A stretch of DNA of 52,626 nt from REDI01 sp038123735 (lineage in GTDB: Bacteria > Myxococcota_A > UBA796 > GCA-2862545), in assembly GCA_038123735.1 (NCBI GenBank), contig JAYPAP010000009.1, positions 1 to 52,626 on the forward strand, read 5' to 3'. The notes below the pieces were generated by a model that saw only the letters and a list, made by a program, of their open reading frames with translations, was not told the DNA's origin and searched no databases. A program made the translations under genes and the position numbers. Of this stretch, positions 8,467 to 17,317 are shown in pieces; position 1 is the stretch's first letter; each line of letters opens with the position of its first letter.

Positions 8467-9884
8467 GTGATCACGCCGCACACGAAGCGGAAGTTCAAGC
8501 GCTGATCGAGTCTATCCCGAACCGGTCCATTCCCATGCCCGTCCTGGCAGGCTCCCTCGCCGCAATCGCTGTCGGCATCGGCGGATTTGGCTACGGCCTG
8601 GCAACCGGCGCCCAAACCTGGGCCTGGGGTGCCGTGCTCGTCGGAATCGTATTTACGATCGGCTTGTCCATGGGTGGCGTGATGTTCGCCGCCATTCTCA
8701 GCCTGACCAAGGCGCACTGGGGCCGGCCTCTCAAGCGGATTGCGGAGGCCTTTGGTCTCTTCTTGCCCGTGGCGTGGATCGCGTTGGTCGTGTTCCTCGT
8801 GGCCGGCCTTGGTCTGTATCCTTGGAATCCAGACACCTTCGTCGACCTCTCCAATAGTGGGCTCGACCTCACGGAGGCCGGTGCCATCGCACTCGAGCCC
8901 CACAGTGAGTTTGCGATCCGCACGAAGCCGATTTGGCTGGACCCTACCTTTTTCGTGGCGCGCCAGGCCGGCGGTACCGCCGTGCTTTTCCTGCTCGGCC
9001 TCGCCTTCGTATTCATGAGCATCCGCCCGGACCTCCAACGTGCCAAAGCTGTCCTCGGTGACAAGGCACCCGGATGGTGGGGTTCCATCGCCGGCGACGG
9101 TAACTGGCAAGAGACGATGTCCAAGTCGGAGCACATGCAACAGGCGATCGGCGTCATCCTCGGATTTTCGTATGCGGTCATGATGAGCCTGGTCGCGTTC
9201 GACCTTCTCATGAGCCTCTCCCCGTGGTGGTACGCCAACATGTTCGGTGCATGGTTCTTCGTTTCCTGCGTCTGGACTTCCATGGCCATGCTCGGTATTT
9301 ACGCCCTTCTCGGTAAGGAATGGCTCGGCCTGCACGACCGCATCACCAAGACGGTCACCCATGACCTCGGAAAGCTCATTCTCGCATTCTGTATGTTCTG
9401 GGCCTACACCACCTTCGCGCAGCTCCTTCCGATCTGGTACGGCCAGCTGCCTGAGGAGACCGACTACCTTCTCGTGCGCCTCTTCCCGCTCACGGATGCG
9501 GTGCCCGCCGGTGAAATCCCCTGGTACTACCTGGCGCAAACGGTCGCAGCCATGTGCTTCCTCATCCCCTTCACCGTGCTGCTCTCTCGCGGCATCAAGA
9601 AGATGAAGTGGCCATTCATCGCGATCTTGTCGGTCATCCTGCTCGGCATCTTCTTGGAGCGAAGCCTGCTTGTTTACCCAAGCGTCCACTTCGAAGCTTC
9701 CTTCCCACTGATGAACCTCATCGTCATCGGCGGCGGCGTCTGGGTTGGCTTCCTCGGCCTCTTCGTCCTCACCGTAACTGCGGTGCTCTCACAGCTTCCT
9801 ACCGCAACCATCGCGGATCCGAAGTACGAAGATCACCCATGGCACGAGCACATCGGAACGGTCGGCGCTCACCACGCGAAGTGA
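8463..9884 (+). CDS. actF: Alternative complex III integral membrane subunit ActF
   Basis: This 473-residue polytopic membrane protein is the last gene of the operon, starting in a 4-nt overlap with actE. A short hydrophilic N-terminus (HAAHEAEVQALIESIP) precedes about ten hydrophobic segments, including YAVMMSLVAFDLLMSLSPWW, the tryptophan-rich phrase typical of ActF. ActF is a distant relative of ActC and has been proposed to take part in proton translocation. No actG and no haem-copper oxidase gene follows; a hairpin terminator and a convergent gene do. Confidence 0.9.
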   Translation: MSDHAAHEAEVQALIESIPNRSIPMPVLAGSLAAIAVGIGGFGYGLATGAQTWAWGAVLVGIVFTIGLSMGGVMFAAILSLTKAHWGRPLKRIAEAFGLFLPVAWIALVVFLVAGLGLYPWNPDTFVDLSNSGLDLTEAGAIALEPHSEFAIRTKPIWLDPTFFVARQAGGTAVLFLLGLAFVFMSIRPDLQRAKAVLGDKAPGWWGSIAGDGNWQETMSKSEHMQQAIGVILGFSYAVMMSLVAFDLLMSLSPWWYANMFGAWFFVSCVWTSMAMLGIYALLGKEWLGLHDRITKTVTHDLGKLILAFCMFWAYTTFAQLLPIWYGQLPEETDYLLVRLFPLTDAVPAGEIPWYYLAQTVAAMCFLIPFTVLLSRGIKKMKWPFIAILSVILLGIFLERSLLVYPSVHFEASFPLMNLIVIGGGVWVGFLGLFVLTVTAVLSQLPTATIADPKYEDHPWHEHIGTVGAHHAK

Positions 9885-9901
9885 GTGCGCGCCGCGAGCG
9901 A

Positions 9902-10663
9902 TCAAGCATCACTCGTTCGGCGGAAGTTTCGAATCTCTGGAGCCCCGGCCATAATGGTCGGGGCTTTTGGGTTGTGGTCGGTATTGATCCACACCGCCAC
10001 CGCACGTGGATGGTTCATCATGCAGTGATTGATGTGCCCCGGCTCGTTGTCGATGAAGGCAGCCAGTCCCGAGGCGGCATCCAGCTCCGCCAAAGCCCCC
10101 GATTTCCAGTCAGAATCCGACATCTCGGGTGACGGCTTCGTCATGAGGTCCTGAGCATCATCATCTAACGGAAAGCCGTAGAGGCGCAGGTTGCGGATGG
10201 TGTTCGGTCGTTGCGTTCCAAGTCGCCCGGTCAGATACACCACGCGGGCCCCAGCCTCCGCGACCGCGCGGGCAAAGCGGTCGGCTCCAGGCATGGGGAG
10301 GTCATGTTGCACGAACTCGTCTCCGAAGAAAGCAGGCTCCCAATACGACCAATAGGCCCTGGCCATCCGATCGGCTTCTCCGCGCTCGATTCCCAGTGCC
10401 ACCAGCGTGTTGGAGAACGACCAATCCTGAAAGTGCGCTTCCGTCACGTGGTCGAGCCGAGAGTCACCCTGCTGCGCCGCCCATGACCGAGCAATTCTCA
10501 CCTGCCTTGGCCGATTATCAAACAAACAGCCATCGAGGTCCAGCGCCACCACAGGTCGACCAGGCATACGCTCCTGGACTGCAGCGAGCACAGCATCGAG
10601 CACGCGGTCTTGGGACTCACTTCGATACTCAAGGTCAAACGACACAATACCCCCGTAATTCAC
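9902..10663 (-). CDS. HAD-superfamily hydrolase
   Basis: This 253-residue cytoplasmic protein has HAD motifs in order: VVALDLDGCLFDN (motif I, nucleophilic Asp), GARVVYLTGR (motif II, Thr) and a terminal acidic motif around FIDNEPGHIN. Between them is a helical cap with many Trp residues. The GTG start overlaps the pfkA stop by 4 nt (GTGA), so it is probably translationally coupled to pfkA. The substrate is not predictable; a phosphatase acting on a sugar phosphate would suit the neighbour, but that is inference. Its 3' end hosts the act operon terminator on the opposite strand. Confidence 0.8.
   Translation of the reverse strand: MNYGGIVSFDLEYRSESQDRVLDAVLAAVQERMPGRPVVALDLDGCLFDNRPRQVRIARSWAAQQGDSRLDHVTEAHFQDWSFSNTLVALGIERGEADRMARAYWSYWEPAFFGDEFVQHDLPMPGADRFARAVAEAGARVVYLTGRLGTQRPNTIRNLRLYGFPLDDDAQDLMTKPSPEMSDSDWKSGALAELDAASGLAAFIDNEPGHINHCMMNHPRAVAVWINTDHNPKAPTIMAGAPEIRNFRRTSDA
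9941..9968 (+). terminator. Hairpin terminator of the act operon
   Basis: A 10-bp stem (AGCCCCGGCC paired with GGTCGGGGCT, one G-U pair) with a 5-nt ATAAT loop runs into TTTT. It lies about 57 nt after the actF stop, inside the 3' coding end of the convergent hydrolase gene. It fits a rho-independent terminator on the plus strand, though the U-run is short. Confidence 0.55.
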
Positions 10664-11739
10664 CCGCCAATTTCGACATCCAACTCACGGGCGAGTCTCA
10701 GCATCTCGCCATCCACGTCCACAAATCGGGTATGCGCCGCATCGGCCAACGGAACAGACACGATGCTGCCGCCCTGCAAACACACCAGTTGGCCCCATTC
10801 GCCGCGGTCAACGAGTGTCGCGGCATGCACTCCAAATCGCTGCGCAAGCAATCGGTCGGATGGTACCGGCGAACCACCTCGTTGCAAGTGTCCGAGCACC
10901 ATGCTGCGCATCTCGGCCTGGACTCGGCCCTGCAGCTGCGCCATGAGCACCGCCGCTGCGCCACCTGCCGCCTTCAGGCGTTCCTTTGGCGAACCCAACA
11001 ACTCACTGCGTTCCGGAGACTCCTTCGGGAGCGCCCCCTCGGCAACCACAATAATGGTATATAAACGCCCTGTTTGGTGGCGCCTTTCAATCCGGGCAGC
11101 CACTCGCACCGGGTCATACGGCACTTCAGGGATAAGGATAATGTCCGCTCCGCCTGAGATACCGGCATGCAGCGCAATATGCCCGGCGTCACGCCCCATC
11201 ACCTCGAGCACCATCACGCGACGATGGGCTTCTGCAGTCGTGGAAAGACGGTCGATGGCTTCCGTGGCCACGTCGACCGCGGACTGGAACCCGAAGGTAC
11301 GGTCCGTCCCGGCCAGATCATTATCGATCGTCTTCGGAACGCCAATCACCGGTACCCCGACCCGCTCCATCAAGTTGAGCCCGATCCGTTGCGTACCATC
11401 TCCGCCGATCACGACCAGACCCTCCAGTCGCTCTTCGCGTACCGCCTGGGCCACTTGCGCAGCGACATCCACCCGCTCATCCCCAACCGGGTAGGAGAAG
11501 GGATCGCCTCGATTGGTGGTTCCCAAGATGGTGCCGCCCTGATTGAGGATGTCTTTCACCTGCTCTCGGCCGAGTACATGCAGCCGTCGAGGCGACGAGA
11601 GGAGACCATCAAAGCTATCTTCAATACCGACGACTTCCCATCCAAGCTGAAATACAGCACGACGAGTAAATGCGCGGATGACCGCATTCAGCCCTGGCGC
11701 ATCGCCACCACCTGTCAGAATACCCACCCGTCTCTTCAT
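10660..11739 (-). CDS. pfkA: 6-phosphofructokinase (group III ATP-type by residue pattern)
   Basis: The phosphofructokinase signatures are all present: GILTGGGDAPGLNAVIR at the N-terminus, GGDGTQ, PKTIDNDLAGTDRTFGF with catalytic Asp, and VMGRDAGHIAL. The product is 359 residues when started at the ATG whose upstream GGGGGCGCTG can serve as ribosome-binding site; an ATG nine codons earlier is possible. Gly in GGDG, where PPi-dependent enzymes have Asp, points to ATP as phosphate donor. Lys in PKTIDND, where E. coli PfkA has Gly, is typical of group III or PPi enzymes. This mixed pattern is known in actinobacterial ATP-PFKs. It phosphorylates fructose 6-phosphate and is the first gene of a pfkA-HAD operon. 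Confidence 0.92.
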   Translation of the reverse strand: MKRRVGILTGGGDAPGLNAVIRAFTRRAVFQLGWEVVGIEDSFDGLLSSPRRLHVLGREQVKDILNQGGTILGTTNRGDPFSYPVGDERVDVAAQVAQAVREERLEGLVVIGGDGTQRIGLNLMERVGVPVIGVPKTIDNDLAGTDRTFGFQSAVDVATEAIDRLSTTAEAHRRVMVLEVMGRDAGHIALHAGISGGADIILIPEVPYDPVRVAARIERRHQTGRLYTIIVVAEGALPKESPERSELLGSPKERLKAAGGAAAVLMAQLQGRVQAEMRSMVLGHLQRGGSPVPSDRLLAQRFGVHAATLVDRGEWGQLVCLQGGSIVSVPLADAAHTRFVDVDGEMLRLARELDVEIGG

Positions 11740-11819
11740 CAGCGCCCCCATCCCATCGTCGCACACTCAGGCTAGCCCAGGCACAACCGCACACAATTCC
11801 TCTGGCCAGATCTACGTTG

Positions 11820-11831
11820 ATTGTATACAAT
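11820..11831. promoter_or_regulatory. Perfect 12-bp palindrome, possible operator
   Basis: ATTGTATACAAT is a perfect palindrome in the 150-bp divergent region between pfkA and the metallo-beta-lactamase gene. Its core fits the T-x-G-T-x-x-A-C-x-A pattern of GntR/FadR-type operators. No regulator gene is adjacent, so the binding protein is unknown. Confidence 0.4.
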
Positions 11832-11889
11832 GCGCTTACCTTCCTGGCCTGCCCCCCGGCCAATCCTCCCCCCACTCGTCCCCGAGACT

Positions 11890-12816
11890 ATGCTTCCCCT
11901 CTTTCGTCAAGACCTGATGGTCGCAACCCTTGGTTCAGGATCAAGGGGAAACGCCACATATATCGGTGACGGCAAGACCGGCGTCCTCGTCGACTGTGGG
12001 CTTTCCGCCAAGCAGACCCATCTAAGACTTGAGCAGCTCGGCCTATCTGGCGTGCCGATCGATGCGGTCCTCTTGACCCACGAGCATGCTGACCATGTGG
12101 GCGGGGCTGGGGTATTTAGCAGAGCGCAAGCGAAGAAGCATGGAACGCCTCCTCCCTTTTTCATGACGGAGGGAACGCAACGCGGTCTGCCCGAGCGTTG
12201 TCGTCCGTGTGATCCGCGCGTGATTGAAGCTGGAAAGTCATTTCAAATTGGCAGCTTACGTATTGAGCCCATGCCCGTTCCCCACGATACGCGCGACCCA
12301 GTCTGCTTTACCGTGGCAAGCGGCAATTCTCGGATTGGCGTCATCACCGACCTCGGGACCCCAACACGATTGCTCACCCAGCAGCTGGCCTCCCTGGACA
12401 TCGCCATCCTCGAGTTCAACCATGACCGCGACATGTTGTGGGATGGGAACTACCCGTGGCCGCTCAAACAACGGGTCGCCGGACATCACGGGCATCTGTC
12501 CAATCGTCAAGCGGCGAAGCTCCTCCATGGGGCTCTGAAGCTCTCTGGCCGGCTGAAACATGTCGTTCTAGCACACCTTTCACAAGACAATAATACGCCC
12601 GAACTCGCGCATGACCTCGCCTCGCGTGCGTGCCGAGCCGCCGGCCACCCGAAGGTCCACATCACGGTCGCATCACAGGATGCTCCAGGTGCAACGCTCT
12701 CTATCCAGTCCTCAGCCGGTTATGACCAGCCTGAGCCGGCCGTCCTACCCGCAACAGGGCAACAACTCCGTTTGGTATCACCCGAGGAAAAGAAAGCTTC
12801 GTCAGGAACTGAGTAG
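11890..12816 (+). CDS. YycJ/WalJ-type metallo-beta-lactamase-fold hydrolase
   Basis: The N-terminal phrase VATLGSGSRGNATYIGDG, then VDCGLSAKQTHLRL and the zinc ligand motif LLTHEHADHVGG, identify the YycJ branch of the metallo-beta-lactamase fold. In Bacillus this branch is a 5'-3' exonuclease linked to mismatch repair and cell-wall signalling. Further ligands are in VPHDT, the ITDLG strand and VVLAHLSQDNN. The C-terminal ~45 residues are extra compared with the roughly 260-residue family norm. The start is uncertain: ATG at 11890 (308 residues) or ATG at 11917, which aligns better with typical YycJ N-termini. Neither has a strong Shine-Dalgarno. Confidence 0.82.
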   Translation: MLPLFRQDLMVATLGSGSRGNATYIGDGKTGVLVDCGLSAKQTHLRLEQLGLSGVPIDAVLLTHEHADHVGGAGVFSRAQAKKHGTPPPFFMTEGTQRGLPERCRPCDPRVIEAGKSFQIGSLRIEPMPVPHDTRDPVCFTVASGNSRIGVITDLGTPTRLLTQQLASLDIAILEFNHDRDMLWDGNYPWPLKQRVAGHHGHLSNRQAAKLLHGALKLSGRLKHVVLAHLSQDNNTPELAHDLASRACRAAGHPKVHITVASQDAPGATLSIQSSAGYDQPEPAVLPATGQQLRLVSPEEKKASSGTE

Positions 12817-13137
12817 TTATTGCGCCCCAGCCTTGGGCTGGCCCAGGCTCTTCAACAGCGAGTCCAGGTCCATCTCAGCCTTCGCTGCCTTCAGGTTGCC
12901 AGCGCTGACCCAGCCAAACTGCGAAGTGCCCCTCACCATGACGCGCACCTGGTCGCCCGAGACGTACACCACTTGAGCAGCCGCATTCGCCTCCAACGCC
13001 GGTCCCTTGTCTTCAGAGCCCTCAAAACGCTTCGAGTCGACGGCGCTGACGACGACGACCGAGTCCCCCACCGAGAACCCAGCTTCATCCGCGCTCGCCA
13101 CCGCCCCGACGAGCAGCCAACCGATCAACCACATCAT
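12817..13137 (-). CDS. Small secreted SH3-like protein
   Basis: This 106-residue protein has a clear signal peptide (MMWLIGWLLVGAVASADE). The beta-rich segment after it (VGDSVVVVSAVD ... AAQVVYVSGDQVRVMV ... FGWVSAGNL) has the spacing of a bacterial SH3-type domain, ending in a short helix. Such domains often bind peptidoglycan or protein partners in the envelope. It follows the helical-protein gene at 13547 by 38 nt on the same strand and ends against the convergent metallo-beta-lactamase gene with no gap. Function is unknown; SH3-like is my reading of the pattern. Confidence 0.65.
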   Translation of the reverse strand: MMWLIGWLLVGAVASADEAGFSVGDSVVVVSAVDSKRFEGSEDKGPALEANAAAQVVYVSGDQVRVMVRGTSQFGWVSAGNLKAAKAEMDLDSLLKSLGQPKAGAQ

Positions 13138-13175
13138 GCCTCCAAATCGCGACTTCCCATAACGGACTACAGCGC

Positions 13176-13547
13176 TCAGTCCTCGTCCGATTCGACTTCT
13201 GGCGCCGGTGCCGGCGGAGCGACGGCTGCCGCTTCGTGATTCAACGGCTTCAAATGCAAAGAGAGCTTCATCTCAAGACTATGACTGGAGGCCAGGTCCA
13301 TCAGGCTTTCCTTCAACTTGAGCTCTTCGAGGTACGTCCTCGCCTCCCGAGCGACCAGCCGAAGCGCCTCCGTGCGCGCCCGGTCGCTCATTTCCAGCAC
13401 GCCGCCCAGCACCTCTTTGGTATCCTCGGCGAAGTCACGCTGACTCAGCAATCGACCAAGCCTCTTGCGAATACCAGTCCGAGCGCCATCTTCGCCGATA
13501 GCATCGCCGTCTAGCTGCGGCCCATTCTCTTCTTGCTCGTCCGACAT
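13176..13547 (-). CDS. Small helical cytoplasmic protein of unknown function
   Basis: This 123-residue protein starts at an ATG with GGGGGA upstream; the open frame extends further but looks non-coding there. It has an acidic N-terminus (MSDEQEENG), then a charged amphipathic helical region (IRKRLGRLLSQRDFAED ... LRLVAREARTYLEELKLKE) likely to form a coiled coil, a conserved-looking SLEMKLSLHLKPL segment, and a Pro/Ala/Glu tail. There is no signal peptide. It probably forms an operon with the SH3-like gene downstream. I recognise no domain family. Confidence 0.65.
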   Translation of the reverse strand: MSDEQEENGPQLDGDAIGEDGARTGIRKRLGRLLSQRDFAEDTKEVLGGVLEMSDRARTEALRLVAREARTYLEELKLKESLMDLASSHSLEMKLSLHLKPLNHEAAAVAPPAPAPEVESDED

Positions 13548-13643
13548 ACCGTCCCCCAAGAGGCGTATAGCTACAACAATATACACCGCGACGCTAGACT
13601 CAATACGCCAACGGCACCTTCGCCCCGAGAGAGACGAAAACGC

Positions 13644-15662
13644 ATGGACATTGCAGACGAAATCCATCGGGCGACGTACCTGCGTTCCCTCGGAGAGGAA
13701 GACCTCGCGGCGGAACAGGTCCGAGGATTGCTGGTCGCTTCATTTCATGAGCTGGACGTGTACCTGCCGGCCCTCATCGAGGCAGGCTTCGCGACCACCT
13801 GCGAAGACTGGCTGCGGAGAGCCAGCCAGCGCGCAACCGACCGAGCAAGGTACATTCACCGACTACTTCAACTGCAGTTACTCACTGGCCGGCCGGAAGC
13901 ATGTCTTGCCGAGATTGAAGCATGCACGCCAGACTCCGCAGATCCATATGAACTTGCGCTCTACGCTGGGCATGCCCAGAAGCAGCTTCAGCAAATCGAT
14001 TTGGCACTCCAAAAATTTGAGCGCGCGACTAAGATAGAACCAAAGCGTTTTGAGGCATGGTCGGAACTCGCGTCCATCTCCCTCCAACATCAACAATTCG
14101 AACGTGCGCTTGAACACTTTCAACGCGCTCTAACGACGTCCATCCCCACTACGCCTTCGCCGGAACAAGTAGGCGAAGTCCTGATCGGGATCGCTCAGGC
14201 GTGTTTTCGGCTCAATCGAACCGAGTCAGCCTGGGCATTCCTGAAGAAGGCAAGAACGCTGAGTGCGCATTCCGCGGGACTAAACTGGATGAGCGCGAGC
14301 ATCGCGCCGATCATCTACACCTCAACCGACCAGATCGACAGCGCGGAGGCCCATTACTGGCGATCCCTCGACTACATGCGACAAACCTGCGCCACCATGA
14401 CGCCATCCGATGCCATCCAAACCCTGGAGCACATCAACCCTCCGTTCTACCAACATTATGCCGGGGGGAACCAGGTCGACCGCATGCGCGCGTTCGGTCA
14501 ATGTGTGGAGCAAGTGACGGCGCCGATCCGGGCCAAACTGCACCCTTTTCGCGACCCGCCCGGTCAGACGAGGCGGATCCGGGTCGGCTTCTTAAGCTAT
14601 TTTTGGAGTGACCATACTGTCACCAAGCTCTTCGGCCGGTGGCCAGCATTGCTAGATCCTGAACAATTCGACGTTCATGTCATCCACATTGGACCCACTT
14701 ACGATGCGCTCACCGCACGCGTCGTCGGCGAAACCACCACCTTTCATCACTGGCCGGTTGTTTCACCCCTACAGATCGCCCAAGGCAGCCGAAAGCTCGA
14801 GCTGGACTATGTGCTCTTTCCCGAGCTCGGCATGTTCGCCCCGCTGTATGTGGCAGCAAGTCTCGGCTGCGCCCCCAAACAAGGCGTCGCATGGGGCCAT
14901 CCGGTCACCACAGGGCTATTCAACATGGACTTCGCCCTCTCAAGTCATGAGATGGAGCCCCCCAATGGACAGGAGCACTACACCGAGACCCTCGTGCGCC
15001 TCCCGGGACTCGGCGCCTCGCCGATGCCGACCTATGTTCAGCCATCTCACAAGGACCGCAAGGCGTTCGGACTCCCCGATTCGGCCACCTTGATCCTAGT
15101 TCCGCAGTCGCTTTTCAAGCTGTTGCCCCAACACGACCGGGTATTCGCCGAGATCCTGCACCGCCTACCCGATGCCATGCTGCTCTTCATCGCCCATCCC
15201 ACACCGGCAGTGACTGGTGCCTTCATTGCGCGCCTCCAGGCCGCCTGCGTCCAACGAGGCAGCGACGCCACGCGGATCCAGGTCATGCCAAGAATGTCGA
15301 CCGAAGATTATCTAGCTCTAAATTGCGTATCTGACTTGTTCCTCGATGGACTAAGCTGGTCGGGTGGGGTCACAACCCTCGAGGCCATCGCCATGGGGCT
15401 GGTCCCTGTCACCTGCCCCGGCGATACGATGCGCGCGCGACACACCGCGGCGATCCTTCGCCTACTCGGACAGGAAGGACTCATCACCCCCACGCCGAAT
15501 GCATTAGTAGACCGCGTGGTTGAGCTCGCGCGCGACCCCGATCTGAGAGCGTCGATCAGTCGCAAGCTTTCGACGGCCGCGAAGGTCATCTACGACGACC
15601 AAGGTATCGTTCATCATCTACAAGATCACATTCGCCGCGCCGTCTTCAGCGACTCACCATGA
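13644..15662 (+). CDS. TPR-containing GT41 (SPINDLY/O-GlcNAc-transferase-like) glycosyltransferase
   Basis: This 672-residue protein has two parts. Residues ~1-270 are helical with TPR-like repeats (DPYELALYAGHAQKQLQQID, RFEAWSELASISLQHQQFE). The C-terminal ~360 residues are the GT41 catalytic region: RIRVGFLSYFWSDHTVTKLF, AWGHPVTTGLFNMDFALSS, YTETLVRLPG and LFLDGLSWSGGVTTLEAIAM, ending in a UDP-sugar-binding G-(L/V)-V-P-V-T segment. GT41 enzymes transfer a sugar from a nucleotide donor to Ser/Thr of proteins. There is no signal peptide, so it is cytoplasmic. The ATG is preceded by GAGAGACGAAAACGC. Its 3' end overlaps the convergent gene by 9 bp. Confidence 0.85.
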   Translation: MDIADEIHRATYLRSLGEEDLAAEQVRGLLVASFHELDVYLPALIEAGFATTCEDWLRRASQRATDRARYIHRLLQLQLLTGRPEACLAEIEACTPDSADPYELALYAGHAQKQLQQIDLALQKFERATKIEPKRFEAWSELASISLQHQQFERALEHFQRALTTSIPTTPSPEQVGEVLIGIAQACFRLNRTESAWAFLKKARTLSAHSAGLNWMSASIAPIIYTSTDQIDSAEAHYWRSLDYMRQTCATMTPSDAIQTLEHINPPFYQHYAGGNQVDRMRAFGQCVEQVTAPIRAKLHPFRDPPGQTRRIRVGFLSYFWSDHTVTKLFGRWPALLDPEQFDVHVIHIGPTYDALTARVVGETTTFHHWPVVSPLQIAQGSRKLELDYVLFPELGMFAPLYVAASLGCAPKQGVAWGHPVTTGLFNMDFALSSHEMEPPNGQEHYTETLVRLPGLGASPMPTYVQPSHKDRKAFGLPDSATLILVPQSLFKLLPQHDRVFAEILHRLPDAMLLFIAHPTPAVTGAFIARLQAACVQRGSDATRIQVMPRMSTEDYLALNCVSDLFLDGLSWSGGVTTLEAIAMGLVPVTCPGDTMRARHTAAILRLLGQEGLITPTPNALVDRVVELARDPDLRASISRKLSTAAKVIYDDQGIVHHLQDHIRRAVFSDSP

Positions 15663-16784
15663 CGCACCGACCGCAACCACGGGGGAAGCCGCAGACGACC
15701 CCACCTCAAACCCGGCAGTAATCTCAGCCGGACCCCAGAAATCCCACTGCAGCCCCACGCCAACTTGGGGCAGCCAATCGCCAAATCGCCCTGGTGAGAG
15801 GCCCAACGGACTGACCCGCAGCTGCATGCGTTTTGCGATATTCCAGTCCACGTAGACTGACACTGCAGGACTCGTCGTCATTCCGTCGGTTCTTGCTGGG
15901 TTTACACCTGCGAAAACGCCAACTGCGTCCAGTGCCTTGCCGCGGATCTTCCCTTCGACCATCAACCCCGTGGGCGCCCCAACCGTGAAGCCCAATAAGA
16001 TCCCAGACCGTGGATCTTGCCTTGCCACCGATGAATTTCGTGGTCGAGCCTTGACTTCGGCACGCCGTTCAATCATGGCATATTTGGACAGCCCCTCAAA
16101 TACTGCGCGTTCCTCCGGGAATTTCATCGCATATTCCAGAGCAAGTCTGGTGGCTTCATCGAACGCGCGCTGCGCGATCAACTGCTTCACTTCTGCCAGA
16201 GCCACCTGCTCTGGCGGTGACGGTGGGGCGGGCTCAGGCGGTGCCACATACTCGGCCGGCACTGAAGCTGAATCAGCGATCAGCCCCGACCAAACGACCT
16301 CACCGCCTTCGGCAATGACCTGCACGACCCGCACACCGCTGCCATCAAGAACCCGCCGAGGTCGACCATCTACGAACAACGCGTAGCCATTCAATAACGA
16401 TACCCCTTGGTGAGCCTCAACATCGGGAGTGACGCTCTTATCTGCCGGCTCCTGCTCTTCCTCAGCCTCGGCGATAGCGACTGTCGACCCATCCAGTTGT
16501 CCTAAAAACTGCTTGATACGGCCCACTTCCGCACCATTCAGGATGCGGCGCTCACATCCAAGTGCCGTGTCCACGTCTTCCCGACTCAGGTCGACTGGCT
16601 CACCTTCAACCGCCAGGACCGCCGAAATTCCCCGACATTCCGCCGCCGACGGGTCTGGCTCCTCAGCCAACGAAGGTGACTCCGAACCTTCAATCTCTTC
16701 GGACTCCGCGGCGGGTGCACTCTCAGGTGGAGTCTCCTGCGCGGATGCAACGATCCCCAACCACAGCAACATCACGGCGCCCAT
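15654..16784 (-). CDS. Exported protein with acidic linker and outer-membrane-like C-terminus
   Basis: This 376-residue protein has a signal peptide (MGAVMLLWLGIVASAQE), a Pro/Glu/Ser-rich region to about residue 50, a domain including NGYALFVDGRPRRVLDG, a helical stretch (LAEVKQLIAQRAFDEATRLA), then a C-terminal ~120-residue beta-rich part (GILLGFTVGAPTGLMVEGKI ... VVAVGASW) ending in an aromatic residue as in outer-membrane beta barrels. Start and upstream stop overlap by one base (TGATG), so it is co-translated with the preceding gene. Role unknown; an outer-membrane location is inferred. Confidence 0.7.
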   Translation of the reverse strand: MGAVMLLWLGIVASAQETPPESAPAAESEEIEGSESPSLAEEPDPSAAECRGISAVLAVEGEPVDLSREDVDTALGCERRILNGAEVGRIKQFLGQLDGSTVAIAEAEEEQEPADKSVTPDVEAHQGVSLLNGYALFVDGRPRRVLDGSGVRVVQVIAEGGEVVWSGLIADSASVPAEYVAPPEPAPPSPPEQVALAEVKQLIAQRAFDEATRLALEYAMKFPEERAVFEGLSKYAMIERRAEVKARPRNSSVARQDPRSGILLGFTVGAPTGLMVEGKIRGKALDAVGVFAGVNPARTDGMTTSPAVSVYVDWNIAKRMQLRVSPLGLSPGRFGDWLPQVGVGLQWDFWGPAEITAGFEVGSSAASPVVAVGASW

Positions 16785-17317
16785 CAGGTCCCGCCCATTC
16801 GAAAGTTCACCAAGGCGGTCACTCTTAACTCCAGTCCGTCAATGTAGGCCGCCTCCGCCCGAAAGTCGAAGCCGGTCGGTGCGGTACCGTTTCGAAATGG
16901 CAGGTACTGAACCCGAGCTCCAGCGCCAACCCGACGCCACCCGACACTCACCATCGGGCCCGCCCGGAGATCCGGCTCCGAATACACCATGGCACCAGCG
17001 ATCAGAGCCATCCACAGCCGATGTTTGTCATCCGAGCCGATCCACGACGTGCGCACCATCGGGGCAAAATCCGCCCCGATGTATGGGTGGCTTCCGACAC
17101 CATTAAACTCACATACCGAGCTAAGGACCGGCGACCCAACCCCGCGAACACGACTTTCGGGAAAGCCCCACGACCGACGAGAACGGGCCAAGCCACCGGT
17201 CAAACCAACGCCATGTCGGCAGGAGACACCTTCGTCCAAGTCGGCGTAAGAAGGCCCTAAGGGCTCCACATCAGGCTCTTGAGAAAAGCCGAGCAGCAGG
17301 AAGAACAACACGAGCAT
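16784..17317 (-). CDS. Exported beta-rich (outer-membrane-like) protein
   Basis: This 177-residue protein begins with a hydrophobic signal (MLVLFFLLLGFSQ). It is Gly- and aromatic-rich with alternating hydrophobic strands such as MALIAGAMVYSEPDLRAGPM and GLELRVTALVNFRMG, consistent with a small beta-barrel. It lies 76 nt downstream of murG on the same strand and is coupled to the next exported protein. No family is recognised. Confidence 0.65.
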   Translation of the reverse strand: MLVLFFLLLGFSQEPDVEPLGPSYADLDEGVSCRHGVGLTGGLARSRRSWGFPESRVRGVGSPVLSSVCEFNGVGSHPYIGADFAPMVRTSWIGSDDKHRLWMALIAGAMVYSEPDLRAGPMVSVGWRRVGAGARVQYLPFRNGTAPTGFDFRAEAAYIDGLELRVTALVNFRMGGT

